Positions 35,161 to 48,929 of a stretch of DNA of 64,000 bases are shown one piece after another. Under the pieces are notes generated by a model that was not told the DNA's origin, made no database searches, and saw only the letters and a list, made by a program, of their open reading frames with translations. The stretch's first letter is position 1. Each line of letters starts with the position of its first letter. The DNA comes from Climacteris rufus (lineage: Eukaryota > Chordata > Aves > Passeriformes > Climacteridae): the NCBI GenBank assembly GCA_013398175.1, contig VZRZ01004813.1:1291399-1355398 (forward strand). Reading direction: 5' to 3'. The position numbers were made by a program, and so were the translations under genes.

Positions 35161-36725
35161 TTGACTTCTGTGTGTCTTGGGTAAAGCTCATGAGATTAAG
35201 TCTGCTCTTCCGAGCTCAGTATTGGAGATCTATGAACATCTACTAGGTAAGATTTTTGCTCTCTCCAAACATTTCTTTAAAGTCATGGCTCAGGCAAGTG
35301 AAGAAACATCAGAGATTTTTAATTGTTTAGGAACACCTCAGAGTTGCTCAAGGGTAATAAATCCCTTATGTGTGATGAAATAATTGCTTTATTTATACTG
35401 GGAATTACTCTGGTGTGTTATGTGAGCGTTCTGTGATCATCTGTAGGTCTGAATATTCACATTTTAATAGAAATGCTCTACAGGGAGGGGCCAGTGAGAA
35501 TGCATATGATGACAGAGAATAAAGCTCCTCCTGAGGTGACAAGGACTGGGGCAAAGATGCTGGGCCTCTGTCCTTGTGTCCTGCAAAGTGGAATTTGTGA
35601 AAGACATAAAAAATAGAACCACAGCACCAGACATGGGTGTTCTTCCTCCTGCTTCTTACATTATTCATAACATGAATCATATGAACATGCCTTTTTTTTT
35701 TTTAGGAAGCACATAGAAATAGTGAAAAGGAACATTAGGTAAAGTTTATTCTGTTTTAGTAGTACTGCAGGTAATATGACCATCTCTTCAGCTCATTGTT
35801 TGGGCTTTGCTGCAGAGCTCAGAGTCAGCAGGACTTGCAGTGTTAGCCCAAGATGAGTTTCATAACCTCCTGTAACAGTGCCACCACACAGCAATTTGAT
35901 TGCCAGGAACATAATTTCACAAAATATAGAAAATTGCACAGAAATAGGGCATGATTGTAATTTAAGGGAAATGGTGCAGATAAATCCACTTTAATGGATC
36001 TGTTTAGTGTATGCAGAAACCTATGTACTTCATTATTTATTCTTTTTGGCTGGCTGAACTTTGGAAGAAGAAATACAGGACTCTCCTGGTTTTGTGGTTC
36101 AGCAACATTTGGTGCACAATCTCTTAGTTTCTTTTAAAGGTAAATAATTGCAGTCCTGGAAAAGTGAGGTCTTATTAATAAACAAGGCAATTCAGACTCT
36201 TGGTGCATCTTGATTTTGAGTTAGCTAAATGTTCCCTGAGCAGTGTGAAGTCCCCAGGGGAATTTTCATTTACAGAAAACTCTGCCAATGCAAGTAGGGG
36301 AGAAAGCTGATGAGACAGAAATGATCAGCAGCAGCAACTAATGGCGAGTGGATGAAAACCAGGCCGGCTTCTTAAGAGCATCACTAAGATTGTCCTTTTG
36401 AAATAAGGCAATTTCTTTCTGATAGAAATTATAGAACCACTCACAAGCCAATGTACCATCAGAAAATAACCCCCCAAACAAACAGAAATTACTATTAAAA
36501 TTATAATTTTGATGGCAGTGGGAGATTGATCTTTGTGAGCACTTACATTCAGTAAGACTTAGGAGATGCTTTGAACTGTAGCTACACAAGCAATCCTTGT
36601 GTTTGAAGTCACTTGTCTTCAAACTTGTGAGTATGCATCCATTTAAAATGTAAGTGAAATGTCAGATTGGGAGAGTTTTGAAAGAAGGCTTATGAATAGT
36701 TTTCTTCCTAAAGAGATACTCTGGC

Positions 36726-36935
36726 AGGTTAACCTTGGCTAACAGCTAGGGACCCACCTAGCCCCTCACTCACTCCCCCTCCTCGGTGGGACGGGGGGAG
36801 AAAATGGGATGAGAGGGCTTGTGGGTTGAGGTAAAGACAGAGATCACCCACCAGTTACCACAGGGGGAAAAACTCACTCGGCTTGGGGAAAATAATCTTA
36901 CTGCCAATTAAAATAAGTGTGGATAGTGACAAACA
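36726..36935. mobile_element. Avian endogenous retrovirus LTR fragment
   Basis: Matches, from memory, an LTR common in bird and especially passerine genomes. It begins GGTTAACCTTGGCTAACAGC, then CTCACTCACTCCCCC, CGGTGGGACGGGGGGAGA and GTGGGTTGAGGTAAAGACAG. These are followed by ATCACCCACCAGTTACC, CTCGGCTTGGGGAAAATAA and TGCCAATTAAAATAAGTGTG. No internal retroviral genes are present, so it is a solo LTR or remnant. The extreme ends are eroded, so orientation and target-site duplication were not determined. Confidence 0.75.
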
Positions 36936-36949
36936 GAAGCATTAGCACA

Positions 36950-37005
36950 GAATTATGGCTCTGGGAAGGACTCTAAGAAATCATCAAATTCCCACTTCAC
37001 GTAGG
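36950..37005 (-). mobile_element. Possible CR1 relic
   Basis: AGAATTATGGCTCTGGGAAG followed by CTCTAAGAAATCATCAAATT resembles an eroded, reverse-oriented CR1 3' end. It is short and divergent, so the call is weak. Confidence 0.35.
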
Positions 37006-40000
37006 GTGAATTAATTTTTGTGATTCCTGATGCATGTTTTTCCTGGTTTGTTCTTTAAAACTGTTCTGTTCTTGTAAAAACGTTGGTCTTTTTTGGACTT
37101 TATTGAATGTGCATTCCCTTACCAGTGATATCACTCTCAGAACTTGATGTGTTCAGTATATGCTGCTGTGCAAACACAGTCTGGTAAACATTTAATATTA
37201 GCCATTAATGAAGTGGCTTTCTTGCTTGGATTCTTCTTTAGCAAGATTGAAGGAGAGTAAAGCTCTTCCCCAGTGCCTCATCTCCATTGCTGTGATGGAA
37301 ACATTTTGTGCCTTATCCTGTCCCTGTTGCTCACGGACACTGGGAAATGTTCAACCATCCCCTTTGTAGCAGGTACTTCAAACATTTGAAGTCTGTTGCC
37401 ATTCAGCATTACAATGCTGCTTGTACTAAATCAGTGTCACTCTTCTTAACAATGTCCTGTTGCTTCGACTTCCCAGCACTTCTGTGTGCTCATGTCTCTC
37501 TGGTGTCCCAAGCAGGACAGTGCTTGTCTGTGATTAGGAACGAAACCAGAGCAGAGTAGGACTGAACATGGGTGCAAGGGGGAAGACAGATGAGCTTTTC
37601 AGTTCATTGTTCATTTTCAGCAAAGTTGTTCTGTAGTTGCTGTGTTTTTCCATCTTTCCCAGGTTGTTTTCAACAGCAGTTGCACAGCAGCAAGCAAAAG
37701 GCAATGTTGTTCTCTTCCAGAAGCTGACGGTCAAGGAAAGTGAAATGAGAGCTGCTGCTGTAGTGAAATGAGAGGGCTGCTGTAAAGATACCAAATCTGC
37801 TTTTTGGCTGTGGGAGAGATGGTGCAGCGCTTCCTCACTGCAGGTCACTGGGGAAAAGGGGAACCACTGCCCTTTCTTCACCCGGGCATGACTGGAGTCG
37901 TTGGCTGGGCAGGGAAGGGGGGAGCAGAAAAGGGGAACCTTCAGCTGTCCAAGCTCAAGCAGGAACAAGGCTGCTGTGGATGTGTTTTGGCTGTAGTATC
38001 ACAACCATGAGTTCATCACCATGAGTGCAGCTGAGGTGGTCTCTCAGATTCTCTAACAACACCCTAAGCCCAAGAGTGTCCCTCTGAGTTGGTTTGTAGT
38101 GGTCAAGGGTAGGGTGGCATCTTGTGTTTTGTTGTTACTCTGATCTTGTCACATCTTCCTCTGGCTGTGCAGCCTAATCAAACAAGGCCAGGCTGGTCTG
38201 AGGCTTTTTACCAAAGCCCCATGAGAGCTTCCAGGAGTTCAAGGCTTTCCCTAAATTGTGCTGATAGAAAATTCCAATTTCAGATTAGTTTGCTTGGTTT
38301 TGGAACTGGAATACTGCAATCTGAAATTCTGTCTGGGCTTTACTTTGTAAAGTAGAAACACCTGAAATTAAATGATGGCCAGTCTGCTAATGCATTGCTT
38401 CGAAAGACTGACTGGAACAATTGTGTATTCACGGGCAAAAAAGAATACTGCTTTTTTTCTTTTCAGAAGTAGATTAAAAAACTCTGAGCAGTGGCTTGTG
38501 AAGATTCCTACCCAATTCTTATAGGTTTTAAGTTCTGTACTATGGGCTAAAATGTAATGAGAGATGGAATTGCCTAGGCTTCTGCTTTTAAATTTCGAGT
38601 GTTTTCTATGATTTTTGGTTACTGATATTAGTAAAACTGTCTCTTTATAACTTTTTACCTACAGCCAAAGGAAAGTATGTCTCTGCCAGCTGAAACCAGT
38701 TCCACCTAAACCTATTGGGCAGAATCATTTTGATTAATAAATGTCACCAGTCTGAAATATTCCTCTTAACCCCTTGTGGGTTAAGACCCTCAAGTCTTTT
38801 TTCTCCTTTTCCAAATGAATCATTTTGTTTTGTGACACTTGCAACTAGTGACTGCTTCTCCTTGCTGGCCTGATGTAACCAGTGAGATTTCTTACAAGAG
38901 TTGTTATGAAATAGCTTGTTCTCATATACTTAATTCAATATTCTGAAGAAGGAGAACTTTGGCCTTCATTATTATTTGGCCTATGGATTTCTTTTTCCCA
39001 AATAGGAAAAGAAAGAAGAGGAGTAAATATTGACACAGGGAGCTCTAATGCTCTTCATATATTGTACTTTTTGCACACCAATTATTTGCGCTGCAGAACA
39101 GATATAGATCTGATGTATTGAAGGATTCAGCCATTTCCATAGAATTATAGATACTCCTGATTTTTCTTAACTGATGGAGAATTTTTTTCTTCCATAGAAG
39201 GCATGAACTCTGGAAGCTGGTGTCTGCAAGCTATTGTGGTGACAGCTTCTCTTAGAATAAAAGGGGAGAAAATTCAAAAAGAATCAACAGAGAAAATGGA
39301 AAAGTGCTGTGGGGAGATTGATTACATGTAAAGATGCAAATTAACATGTATACGTTCAAGTTATTTCATTGATGATGATGTATTTTTCAATACCTGTCGA
39401 TGGCTTAATGCTACATAAAAGCACACATTTAGTGGTGATGGCACAAAACAAAAAAAGAAAACTCCACTTTCAAGAAGGTCATAAACCTTTGGGCTGGAAT
39501 AGCTACAACTGGAGAGAAAGAAGCTTGTAGTGACAGTTCTGTGATCAGTTCATTATTTTCTGAACATCCCTTGTGATTTTTTTCAGTGATTTTAATGCTA
39601 AATTGAACAGGTTCCACTCTGCTTAATGTGGTGCCTTACTGTCATATGACAGTGAGTCTGAGAGTTGACTGAAAAAAATTAAATGTGATAATTAAAACAT
39701 TGTGATATCAGAAGTCATTCCAAAAGCAGAAGTTTTGCATCAAAGAAACAGAAGATCAAATTTTCAGAAACTTTTGCTGTCATCTGCTGTAAATACACCA
39801 ACCAACACAAATATACCAACACTCTGTAAATGTCTCAGGCAGGACAAGGTTGAGCATGCTGGGCACTGCTCCACCGTGGTTTCATTCATGAAAACTATTT
39901 CTTATGTGCTTTTAAAAATAGGTGTGGTACTGCAACTCCCCAGATAGTCATGGTAGTACAACTCACTCCTCTAGTCACCCCAGAGCAGGGGTAATTCATG

Positions 40001-40034
40001 CCAGGGAAGGTTACCTTTGTCTCTAGAATATACT

Positions 40035-40062
40035 CCCCCCCCCAAAAAAAAAAAAAAAAAAA
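40035..40062. repeat. C9-A19 homopolymer junction
   Basis: Nine C followed by nineteen A, then TCG. No retrogene or SINE body was recognised on either side that would make this a retrotransposed tail. Confidence 0.8.
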
Positions 40063-41761
40063 TCGTCTTTTAAGAATGTTTCCCTTAGAGCTGTGGAAAA
40101 GTGGTGCCACCTTACTTTTATCACTACAGAGGAATATAGTTATTGTCTGTAGGTGAATCTTGGACACATATGCCTGTAGATGCAGGTGGCAGTGGCACTG
40201 CTGCTCCTCATCTTCCATGGGCTGGGGATATCTCACACAGCACCGTCAGCAGCAAACATTGTGTGCTGGGATATGGGAGCCGGATGACCTCAAACGCTTT
40301 AGTTATGCCTGCATTTAGGACAGGCTTAGCAAACCTGGAAGATGCCTTGCTCAGTCTATCCTACATAAGGCTTAGGAATTTATGGAATAATAGTTATCCA
40401 TACAAATCCTCTTCGCTTCCAGTAACTGCAGTCTTTTCCAGGGAGAGGAATATCGCTGTAGTGTTAACTTTTTTTGTAGCCTGCCACCAGATGGAGTTCT
40501 TTTCCTAGAGAAGTCCATCCAATTTCTTAAGGAAAGTCCAAGGGTAGTCAATGTTTTGTTTCCTTGTTTTGTCATTTAAAATAGTCTAGTTTTAATGACT
40601 TGTCACTGGACTTTTATTAATTATTATATTTTTTTTCCTTTGGAGGAACTTCGATTTTTAAGGTTTTTGTTTTTTGTTGTTTTTTTTTGAGGGAGCTGCA
40701 AAAAGCAGGCTGACATTTCTAGAATTTCCTATTTGACAAAGATAGGATTCTAAAAGATTAATTTTACTTCGTGTCTCAGGTCAACTGGGGCTGGGAAAAG
40801 AGGTGAAAACCATGGGACAGTGCACTTGTATTGGAACTGATCCTTGATCTTAGGAATTCTAAAACTGAGTAAATGAGCAGATAGATACCAGCAGTCTCCC
40901 AGGCTGAAGATCCTGAAAATGCACTGAAATGTAGATACGCAACAGGTAACAGGAGCTGAGTCCAACTAACTCAACAGTCTCAATTAACGTGAGTTTTTTC
41001 TTGATAGGAGTCAGCGTTTGTTGGTCCCTCAGTGCCTCAGCAGTAAAACCCGCAGCGCTGCGGCAGCGGGGTCACACAGCAGGCAGCACTCGCAGCCCAG
41101 CGGCGCAGGGACCCTCTCCTGATGCCCCGGCAGAGCTCCTCTGTGCTGGGTAAGGGGTTCCTGCTCGGGTGATCCCTCCGCCAGTCTTCCACGGAGCTGC
41201 GGAGTTTCTGTGGCTGGAGAAACCACGTGGCTGATTTCTCCGGGGAAATTATTCTCTGCTGAAGGCTTCAGCCCCTTGAGCACATTTCAAGTGAAAATCG
41301 CTGATGCCATCCACGATCACTGATAAGTATATTAAAACCCCGTGTATATTTAGATATAGGTGGCTGATACTGCTCTGTCTTCCCGAGTCCTACAGTTTCT
41401 CACTTCCCTGCTTTGTGGGTCAGATGCTCTGAAGCCAATTTACATCAATTCCTGGCACTGTTTTTAAAGGAAGCAAGGGGGAACAGCGTGAAGTCTCACT
41501 TTCTGCCAACAACAGGAAGCGTACGCTCTTTGTCAGGCAGCTTGTTTCAGCATCCCTTTTGTTGAACCAACAAATTACTGGACTACAGATTCGGTCTTCC
41601 ACACAGCACCAGCTCAGCAAATCCTTGGAAAGGCAGTGTCACAGAGGGGCAGCAGGGATGGTCTGGGGAAAGCCCAGTGCTGCTGCTATTCCCTTTTTCG
41701 AAGGGAGCCTTTCTTTAAAGAGCAATCGCCTGAGGGAAGAGAAAGGAAGTGGTGATAACAT

Positions 41762-41795
41762 ATCTCTCTCTCTCGCTCATTCTCTCTCTCTCTGT
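41762..41795. repeat. CT microsatellite
   Basis: Two CT runs separated by CGCTCATT. Confidence 0.9.
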
Positions 41796-44700
41796 TGTCC
41801 TGTCCCATGGGTCTGAACTGCTGCTCCTGAAATCTTGCTAAGGGCGATGGCTGCAGGAATCTCCTGTTGGCCTCGGGCCCCTGTAACAGAGCTGTCCTGC
41901 CTAGTGAGGCAAGGTGAAGAGGTGCTCTCTTGGATCCTGTACTTAACTCTCGTGCCTAAAGCAGGCCAAGGTATTCTGTGGGGGGTCCAGAAATTTGTTT
42001 TATAGTTTTCTGAGAATATCATAGATCAATCCAAAATCCCTATTTTTTTCCTTCTCCTGATACATAGTTAAAACTGACACTGATATGAGGCTACCATAAT
42101 AAAATATAAATCCCTTCTCTGTATAAATCTCCATCTTTGGGGTAGCTGTTTCCAGGCCCACTTTGAGGCATTTGCATTATTTTTTTCCCTTATTACTGCT
42201 GTAAAACTATTTAGAAAGCTAACTGCAAAAACCAGTGTTTTTTACACCTACCTTCATTCCTCCCAGTGTTTTCCTGATGCAGAGGCAACCTTTTTATTAT
42301 ATTGTGTAAATTTCTTTCCCCCTCTCTGCTGCCACCAAACCTCTGTGCGTTTGTTTTTTCAAGGTATTTCCTTTCTAACTCCATGCCAGCCAGCTGATCA
42401 GGGCAGGCTGTGGGGCTGAATGCATCCCTGGTGAGGAAAGGGGTCATCTCGAGGTGCCAGATGGGCACCCTCTATGGGATCAGAGGCAGAAGGATGTCCC
42501 TGAGGGGGTTCTGTGCTGGTCAGGGCCAAGGCTGGGGTGCTGCCTGCTTCCCTCCTGTGCCCTCCCGAGGAGCTGATGGGCTGCAGCAGGACACGTCCCA
42601 GACTGATGGTGCCAGGCATGCCCATCCTGGGGAAGGGCTGATGTGCTGTCAGGAGGCAGTGGCAATGGGGGAGCTTAGGAAGCCCAACCCTGCTGCCCAC
42701 CTGTGACAAAGCATTTGCTCTTCTTGTCTGGAGAAAAGCTCCAAGGATGACCCCGGAAAACACTGAGAGAGATGGGCTGTGCAACTTCCTGTGTTGTCAT
42801 GGTGTGAAACAGCAGAGGGACTTGGCGTTCTGGCCCTGATGCCTTTCTGGAGAGGCTTTGCTGGGAGGGGCTTAGTAGCTCCAGCCTCCTCTTCCCACTG
42901 ACCCAGAGGCTTTAACTTGCTTAATATTAGTGCAGCTGAGGGCTTGAGAAGAAGTAAGCTCCTGATACAATATTCACAATATAAAATTATGGAAGTAGCC
43001 AGAGACTTAGTGGCAAAAGTACTCAGCAGAGTAAGATGTGGAAATGATGGGGTTTGAGCCGAATATTTCTCTGATTGCAGAGGAAATTAGGCAAGCAGTT
43101 TATATTGGAGAAGCAGAACCAAAAGGAAGGCTCTTCGCTTTCCCCGTCAGCACACGCTGTTTCTCCAGAGACGCTGCGGTGATCCTGCAAATTTTGACAA
43201 GGAGGGTGTAACAAGTTCTTCCCTATTTTCTGGAAATCCCACCCTCTTTCCACAGCTTATCTGGAGTTTCTATTTTGCACGTTGGTATTTGTGCAAAGTT
43301 TGGGCACACCTCCTCTTTTCTGTTGCCAGTGAGCCTCTAACTAAAGCCATCATAGGCTGAGTTTTTTTGGAGCTGAATATTTTCACATGGCTATTGCTCT
43401 GTTAGATTTTGGGGGATTTTGTTTTTTCTTTTTTTTTTTTTTTTCCCCTGATATTGTTTGGAGGGCATATAGAATAATTTTGCGTTGTGTTTTTGAAGGC
43501 TTAGGAGAGAATCCCAGTTTGTTAAATCGGTTGGTCCACCATAAAAGAAGTATTTGAGCAGAACATTATGTATCCATGGAAAAACTGAGAGAGGGCCCAC
43601 AGTTTTGCACACCAGACAGAGAACCCCTTTCCCAGTATTTTTTTATTTTTTATCTGTGCATCATTTAAAGACATTTGCAAGGCAAAAGCTGTCTAACTTC
43701 AGCAACTAACCATGGAACAGGTTATGTATCTTGGTGTGTTTGGTCAAAATATTCTGTAAACTTAGGCAATTTAAAATATTTTCATTAACAAAGAAGTGGA
43801 AGAATAATTGGCAGCTCTTGGTTAAAAATTTATTTATATAGTATAAGATATGCTATATATAACATACAGTATATGCACATATAATACATGTGCACACCCC
43901 CACACACTTTGATGTAATCTAAAGCCTGAATTCCTAGTCCTGTGGCCTCTTCCCAATTTTCAGGTGTTAGTGCAAGGGTGTACAAGTGGGAGTTCCTGAG
44001 TTTACCATCCACCAAAGAGGAAGCCAGTCTGTGACTGGAGAATAAACAAGTGTTTATTCTCCTAATCCTAATTTTGTCAAAAACTTATTCCACTACCTTG
44101 TATAAGGAATTCAGGGGTTTTTTTTGTGCTTCAGTTTCCGTTTCAGGGAAGGAAAGGATGTAATCGTTTCACAGTAGTGCTGCTGTTTATCAGCTTTTCA
44201 GAAAATGTACCTTGAACTTTGAAAACTACAGAATTAATTTAAAGGTAACAGGAAGAAATTATACCACTTTTTGGTTCAAAGTAATTTCTACTTGTTGTAA
44301 TCTTACACACACAGACACGCCTCCCCCACGTTCCCAGGTCAACAGAGCTACACACCTGCTGTATTTGAAACCAAAATGTATATTCTCCAGAACTGTGTAT
44401 CTCCAGAGAATGAGATAGTGAGAAAAGAGAATTAAAAAAAAAAAATTAATGACAGCATGAAAGGAATTGTTGAAAAGGACTTACACTATGTGATTCTCTG
44501 CTTTGTCAGGTATTGAATAAAAAAAGGAAGTGTAAATGTATAGTGGGAACACCTGTGCTGGCTGTCTGGATTTGGCAGGGGTGGGGGGTAGGGAGTCATC
44601 ACTGAGATCCAAACAAAAGAATAGTTTTAGTTCACAAATTGATTTCAGGCTTAAGGATAATTAGGAGAAGAGGACAACTCTGCCATAGTATAATAGGCAC

Positions 44701-47700
44701 TATAATAGACATGCAGCTATTAAGAAAGGTAGAATATTTTTTATTCCCCTGAAATGCCCTGAGTTTGGCTTTTCTTAATTCTGTGGTAATAACCCTTCTG
44801 GTAGAGAGTAATTTCTTCACTGCTGAATTTGATGTCTTAATTTTTCCACCCAATCTTCTACCACCCTTCATTTCCCTTCTGGTCTGCCTATCACTTCTGG
44901 TACATTTGCTCCTACCTTCAATGACCAATGGTTAAGCTATCAAGAACTAGTTAATGAAACTCAGGCAGATGCCTGTAATCTCCTGCTCCTGGCCTGGGAT
45001 TTGGAATTCTGATGGAAATGCTTAATTTTAGATGACTTACTCTCTTAACATATGCATTTCATTGTTTTCCTAAAACCACTCCAGGGTTTTTTCCTGTGTG
45101 TCTGTACTCTTTCTGCTGTTCAGGATTGCACCTTTGTTTCAAGGTCAGTAAAAGACGATGCAGTTGTGACTCATGGAGTGGCAGCTGGACATTCATGAAC
45201 TGCAGGATCTGTTGGCACTGGGTGTTCCTCAGCAGCTTCATTGTTTTCACTTATTCAGCTTTACCCTGGTTCCTGCAGAAGAAATTCTCTTGTCAGGTAC
45301 TATCACAACATCAGCATTAGACTGTATAAATGTGTCTCAGCCTTGTTTACGAGATGATGAGACAGATGTTTCCAAAGCAGAAGTAATCATTCTAATTTGT
45401 ACCAATACTTAATGAGTCCAAAACCCCCTACATACATGTGAGTGTTGAGCACAATTCCCATGTGCATTTGCTAGACTATGCAAATAAAACACTACCTATA
45501 TTATTAGCCTAGAACTAAGTGACTGCATGCAATGCAAAAATAAAGGTTGTGAATGTTTCAGAGCTGGACTTGGGGAGTAAATCTCATGTGCTGTGCTAAA
45601 AAAAAAAAATAGTGAAATCCATGTAGCAGCAGAACTTTGCTGCCCACAAATATGTTTTCAGCAAGTATATATACACCCTCTTCTCCAACACAGTGGAGAA
45701 TGAGCCTGTGTTCTCTGCCATGGCTACACTCAGGAATCTCTGTAAGATGATAAAGGTACATTTTTGTACACTGCAACTATCAGTGAGACAAACCTGTTGT
45801 GTTTGAATCCAGATTGGAACCTTGCTTAATGTTAAGAGGTCTGTGGATCTCTCTTTTGGTTTATGTGACATATTACAGCTGTACTTTATGTAAGCTGTGT
45901 CAGTGCAACAGGGACACTGTAAAGTAAATGCTGCAGTGAAATTGATTTTACTATGTCCTTTGAAACAAAATAGGGAGGAATAGAAAAAGAGAAATCCCTC
46001 TTTTACTTGTAGTACATCCCATCTATGTGTTAAAGTGCCCCCTCAACGCTCAGGTTATTTTGCCAGTTTTCTTGGCGAAGTACATGCAGGGCTGGCAGGA
46101 GCAAAGGCCGTGATGGGTTGGTGGGGCTTTGCAGCCAGAGGGTCCTATCCCTGCTTCCCCAGGCAGATAATCTCTTCCCAGAGAGGGATGCTGGGCTCCT
46201 CTGGAACTGTTGGCTCTGTTCTTGGTGGTAAGAAGCTTACAGAGGACATTAGCCCTGGCTTGTGGCATCCCATATCCAGGCTCTCTGAGTTTTGGTGTTT
46301 GCAAATAGAGGTTATTAACTCAATCTCAGTTTTGCTGCTTGTTCAAAAGTTTATTGACTTTAAATTGAAAAATCAGAGCATGCTGAAATGAGTCCTTAAA
46401 ATGTCAACTGACTGAACAGAGATCAGGGTTTTGGCCCCCAAAGCTTCAGAAGAGACCTGAGGAATCCAATCACAGGTTTTCCTAGAGCCACAGTTGCCCT
46501 AGAGCAACACCAGGCAAGCAGTTGGGTCACATTTAAAATTTAATCTGGTTGAACCTTGAGTGGGAAACAAGAAGTGAAAACTGTCAACTGTGCCCAGATC
46601 CATTCAGATCACTTCTAGGGACAGTTTTGATACCAAATTATCCTTGTTATGCAAAGTTCCTCACCAACCGGCTGGTTCCCAGTTATGCATGGGGAGAAGC
46701 GGTGGCCACATCTGCTTCCCGTTTTGCCGTTTCGGAGACGAGCCATCTGTTTGGCCTCATCCCGAACAGCCTGCCTGGGGCTGATTAACTTCCTCACCCC
46801 CACCAGTCCTGGGCTCACTGTCTGCTGCAAGGTGTAGATTTTTTTTCTACTTTTTTTTCTTTTTCTCTTTTCTTCTCGAGCTGCTCATAAACCAGAACCT
46901 CCACTTCTTTCCCAAGGGACAGGAAGGCGTTGGTTTGTGTGATTTGCAGCCGCCACCAGTGGCAGGAACAGCAGCAGCTGCCCTCTATCATTCATATTTC
47001 ATGTGTGGTCAGGACAGATAAAACTGAGAATTGTTCTATGTCCTGGGATGGGCTTTAAAGCACTGAGACCTTTCTCTGTGAAAAGGCTAAAAAACCTTGT
47101 AATGTTAAATGCAGCAGAAATCTCGCTGCAGTTAACAGAGCAGCATTCATTTAGCAAGAGTGGGGTTTCAGTCACGCTCGCTGCAGGCTTTTTTTTGTGT
47201 AAATGTGATGAACTGCTGCCATCTGAAGCCTGGTTTTGGATTTCTCACCTTCATCTATCCCGTTTTCAGTGGAACTTTGCAAATTTTTGTCCTTCCTTTT
47301 TTCTGTATACCCATCTTCTGGCCATTACAGCAGGATTTCAGAGACGCTGTATGTCTGCCGCTGCCAGTGACTTCAGTTCAGCAGCCCTGAAAAGTCAAAG
47401 TCTGTGTGACCAAAATAAAGATGTATCCAATGTTAAATTTTAGAAATTGGGATAATGGACATTCTGTTAAGATTAAGACTTCTGTTGCCTTCCACAGGCC
47501 AGATCAGAGGAACTTTTTGTCTTTCACAATGCATTTGCACCAGAATTTGTTCTCATGTACCATTTTCCTTCCAGAAAAGAAGCTGCCTGTGTTTCATGCT
47601 GGTGGACACAGCCTGGCTGGCCCATAGCAGGGAAGGATGGCCTGGAGCTCTGACCCACAAGACAGGCATGAACAGTTTGTTTGGAAATCAAATATTTTGA

Positions 47701-47891
47701 TTTTCCAGTTGCCAGGTTTTCAGTTTTCAACCTGCCAGTGCTGCTGCTGAAACTTGAAGCTTTCAGTGTAAGCTTTTCCTTTATTTTTGACCATCCCACA
47801 AGCTGACAAAGGCAGTCCAATATCCTCAGTGTACTGGCAAAGTCAGGAGCCTTTCTAACCCCTTTCCCCAAAGTAAGATGTTGAGTGATTC

Positions 47892-47908
47892 TCACACACA
47901 CACACACC
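47892..47908. repeat. CA microsatellite
   Basis: Short CA run followed by a C6 and A6 tract. Confidence 0.85.
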
Positions 47909-48880
47909 CCCCAAAAAATCAGGAAATTGTTACACTATCAGATCTGTGTGCTCCAGGTCTGGCTCTGAGTTCTCATTTTGGTATCTACTAAAAGAATTGT
48001 GGTTTTTTAGTGTATTTCTTTATTTCAAAAACATTGTTTGTTGAGCACAGGTTAATACTGTTTTGGTGTTTTAATGCTTATGTATGGATTCGGAAGCCTG
48101 TCTGGGTACTTGAGGCTGAAAATATCCACCCCTGGTAGTTGTAGATTTTGTCTGTATAACAATTTGTATCTGGGCACCTGCCACAGTTTCTGATGTATTT
48201 TAATCAAGCTATTGGAGAAGGAAAAAAAAAAATATAATGATTTGAAGGAAGTCTTTGAAACGTAACAGATAAGATACCCAGAATAGATTTTTAGGTACAT
48301 GAACTTGCACTTAAATCTGTGGATGTCTCTCCTTTAGTTCAAGGATTTAATAACACTGATTGAGAATGTTACATTTAGTCTTTTTCGTGATTATTGTTAC
48401 TATTATTAAACTCATCATATTTTTTTGCTGAAAAGAACATCTGAAATAGACATTTGTAGTTTGTTTCATTTACTGAGAACTAGCTGTGATGGGGAACAAA
48501 AGAACTAGGATGTTAGTTCCCTCTTATAGAGAACTAGTCACAGTTTATGACAAAACCATATTAAAAAAACTTCAGGAACTTAAGGAAAATTTAGATTTTG
48601 GGAACCTGTAAAAGAATTAATTGGAATACCATTAGTGTTTATTTTGGGTTTTGTTGGTTTGGGGTTTTTTTAAATCTCATTTTGTTCATAATACTATAGT
48701 TTTAAAAACGGAAGTATTTCTAAAACTTTATAAATGGTGCTTTTTCTAAGCAAAACACTGATTCTTGTTTCCATTAAATATGTGATGTGAAATTTACTGT
48801 GCTGGAATCTGAAGGAAACAGGGACACCCGCAGAGAAATCACCTTTGTTACGGCAAATAGTAGAAACAATTTCTCTGTGT

Positions 48881-48886
48881 TTTATT
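48881..48886 (-). terminator. IKZF1: Candidate IKZF1 polyadenylation signal
   Basis: AATAAA on the minus strand followed, 40-70 bases downstream, by GGTGATTTCTC and GGGTGTCCCTG. It is the most distal good signal before the transcript would enter clearly intergenic DNA. Confidence 0.45.
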
Positions 48887-48929
48887 TTGAATTACCGTGA
48901 CTCCACAGGCAGAAGTGATTGTGTTCTGT

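Larger units (their letters stand above)
35161..48859. other. FIGNL1-IKZF1 intergenic region
   Basis: About 13.7 kb between two convergent genes. It contains the ERV LTR fragment at 36726-36935, a CR1 relic next to it, a C9A19 run at 40035-40062, a CT microsatellite at 41762-41795, a poly-T block at 43422-43444 and a CA tract at 47892-47908. GC rises locally at about 41040-41260 and 42400-42700. No open frame has a family resemblance or splice-site support. Ikaros enhancers could lie here, but the sequence does not show them. Confidence 0.55.

Noticed and set aside
40035..40062. A19 run as the tail of a processed retrogene
   Set aside because: No coding remnant or target-site duplication is visible on either side; it reads as a simple homopolymer.
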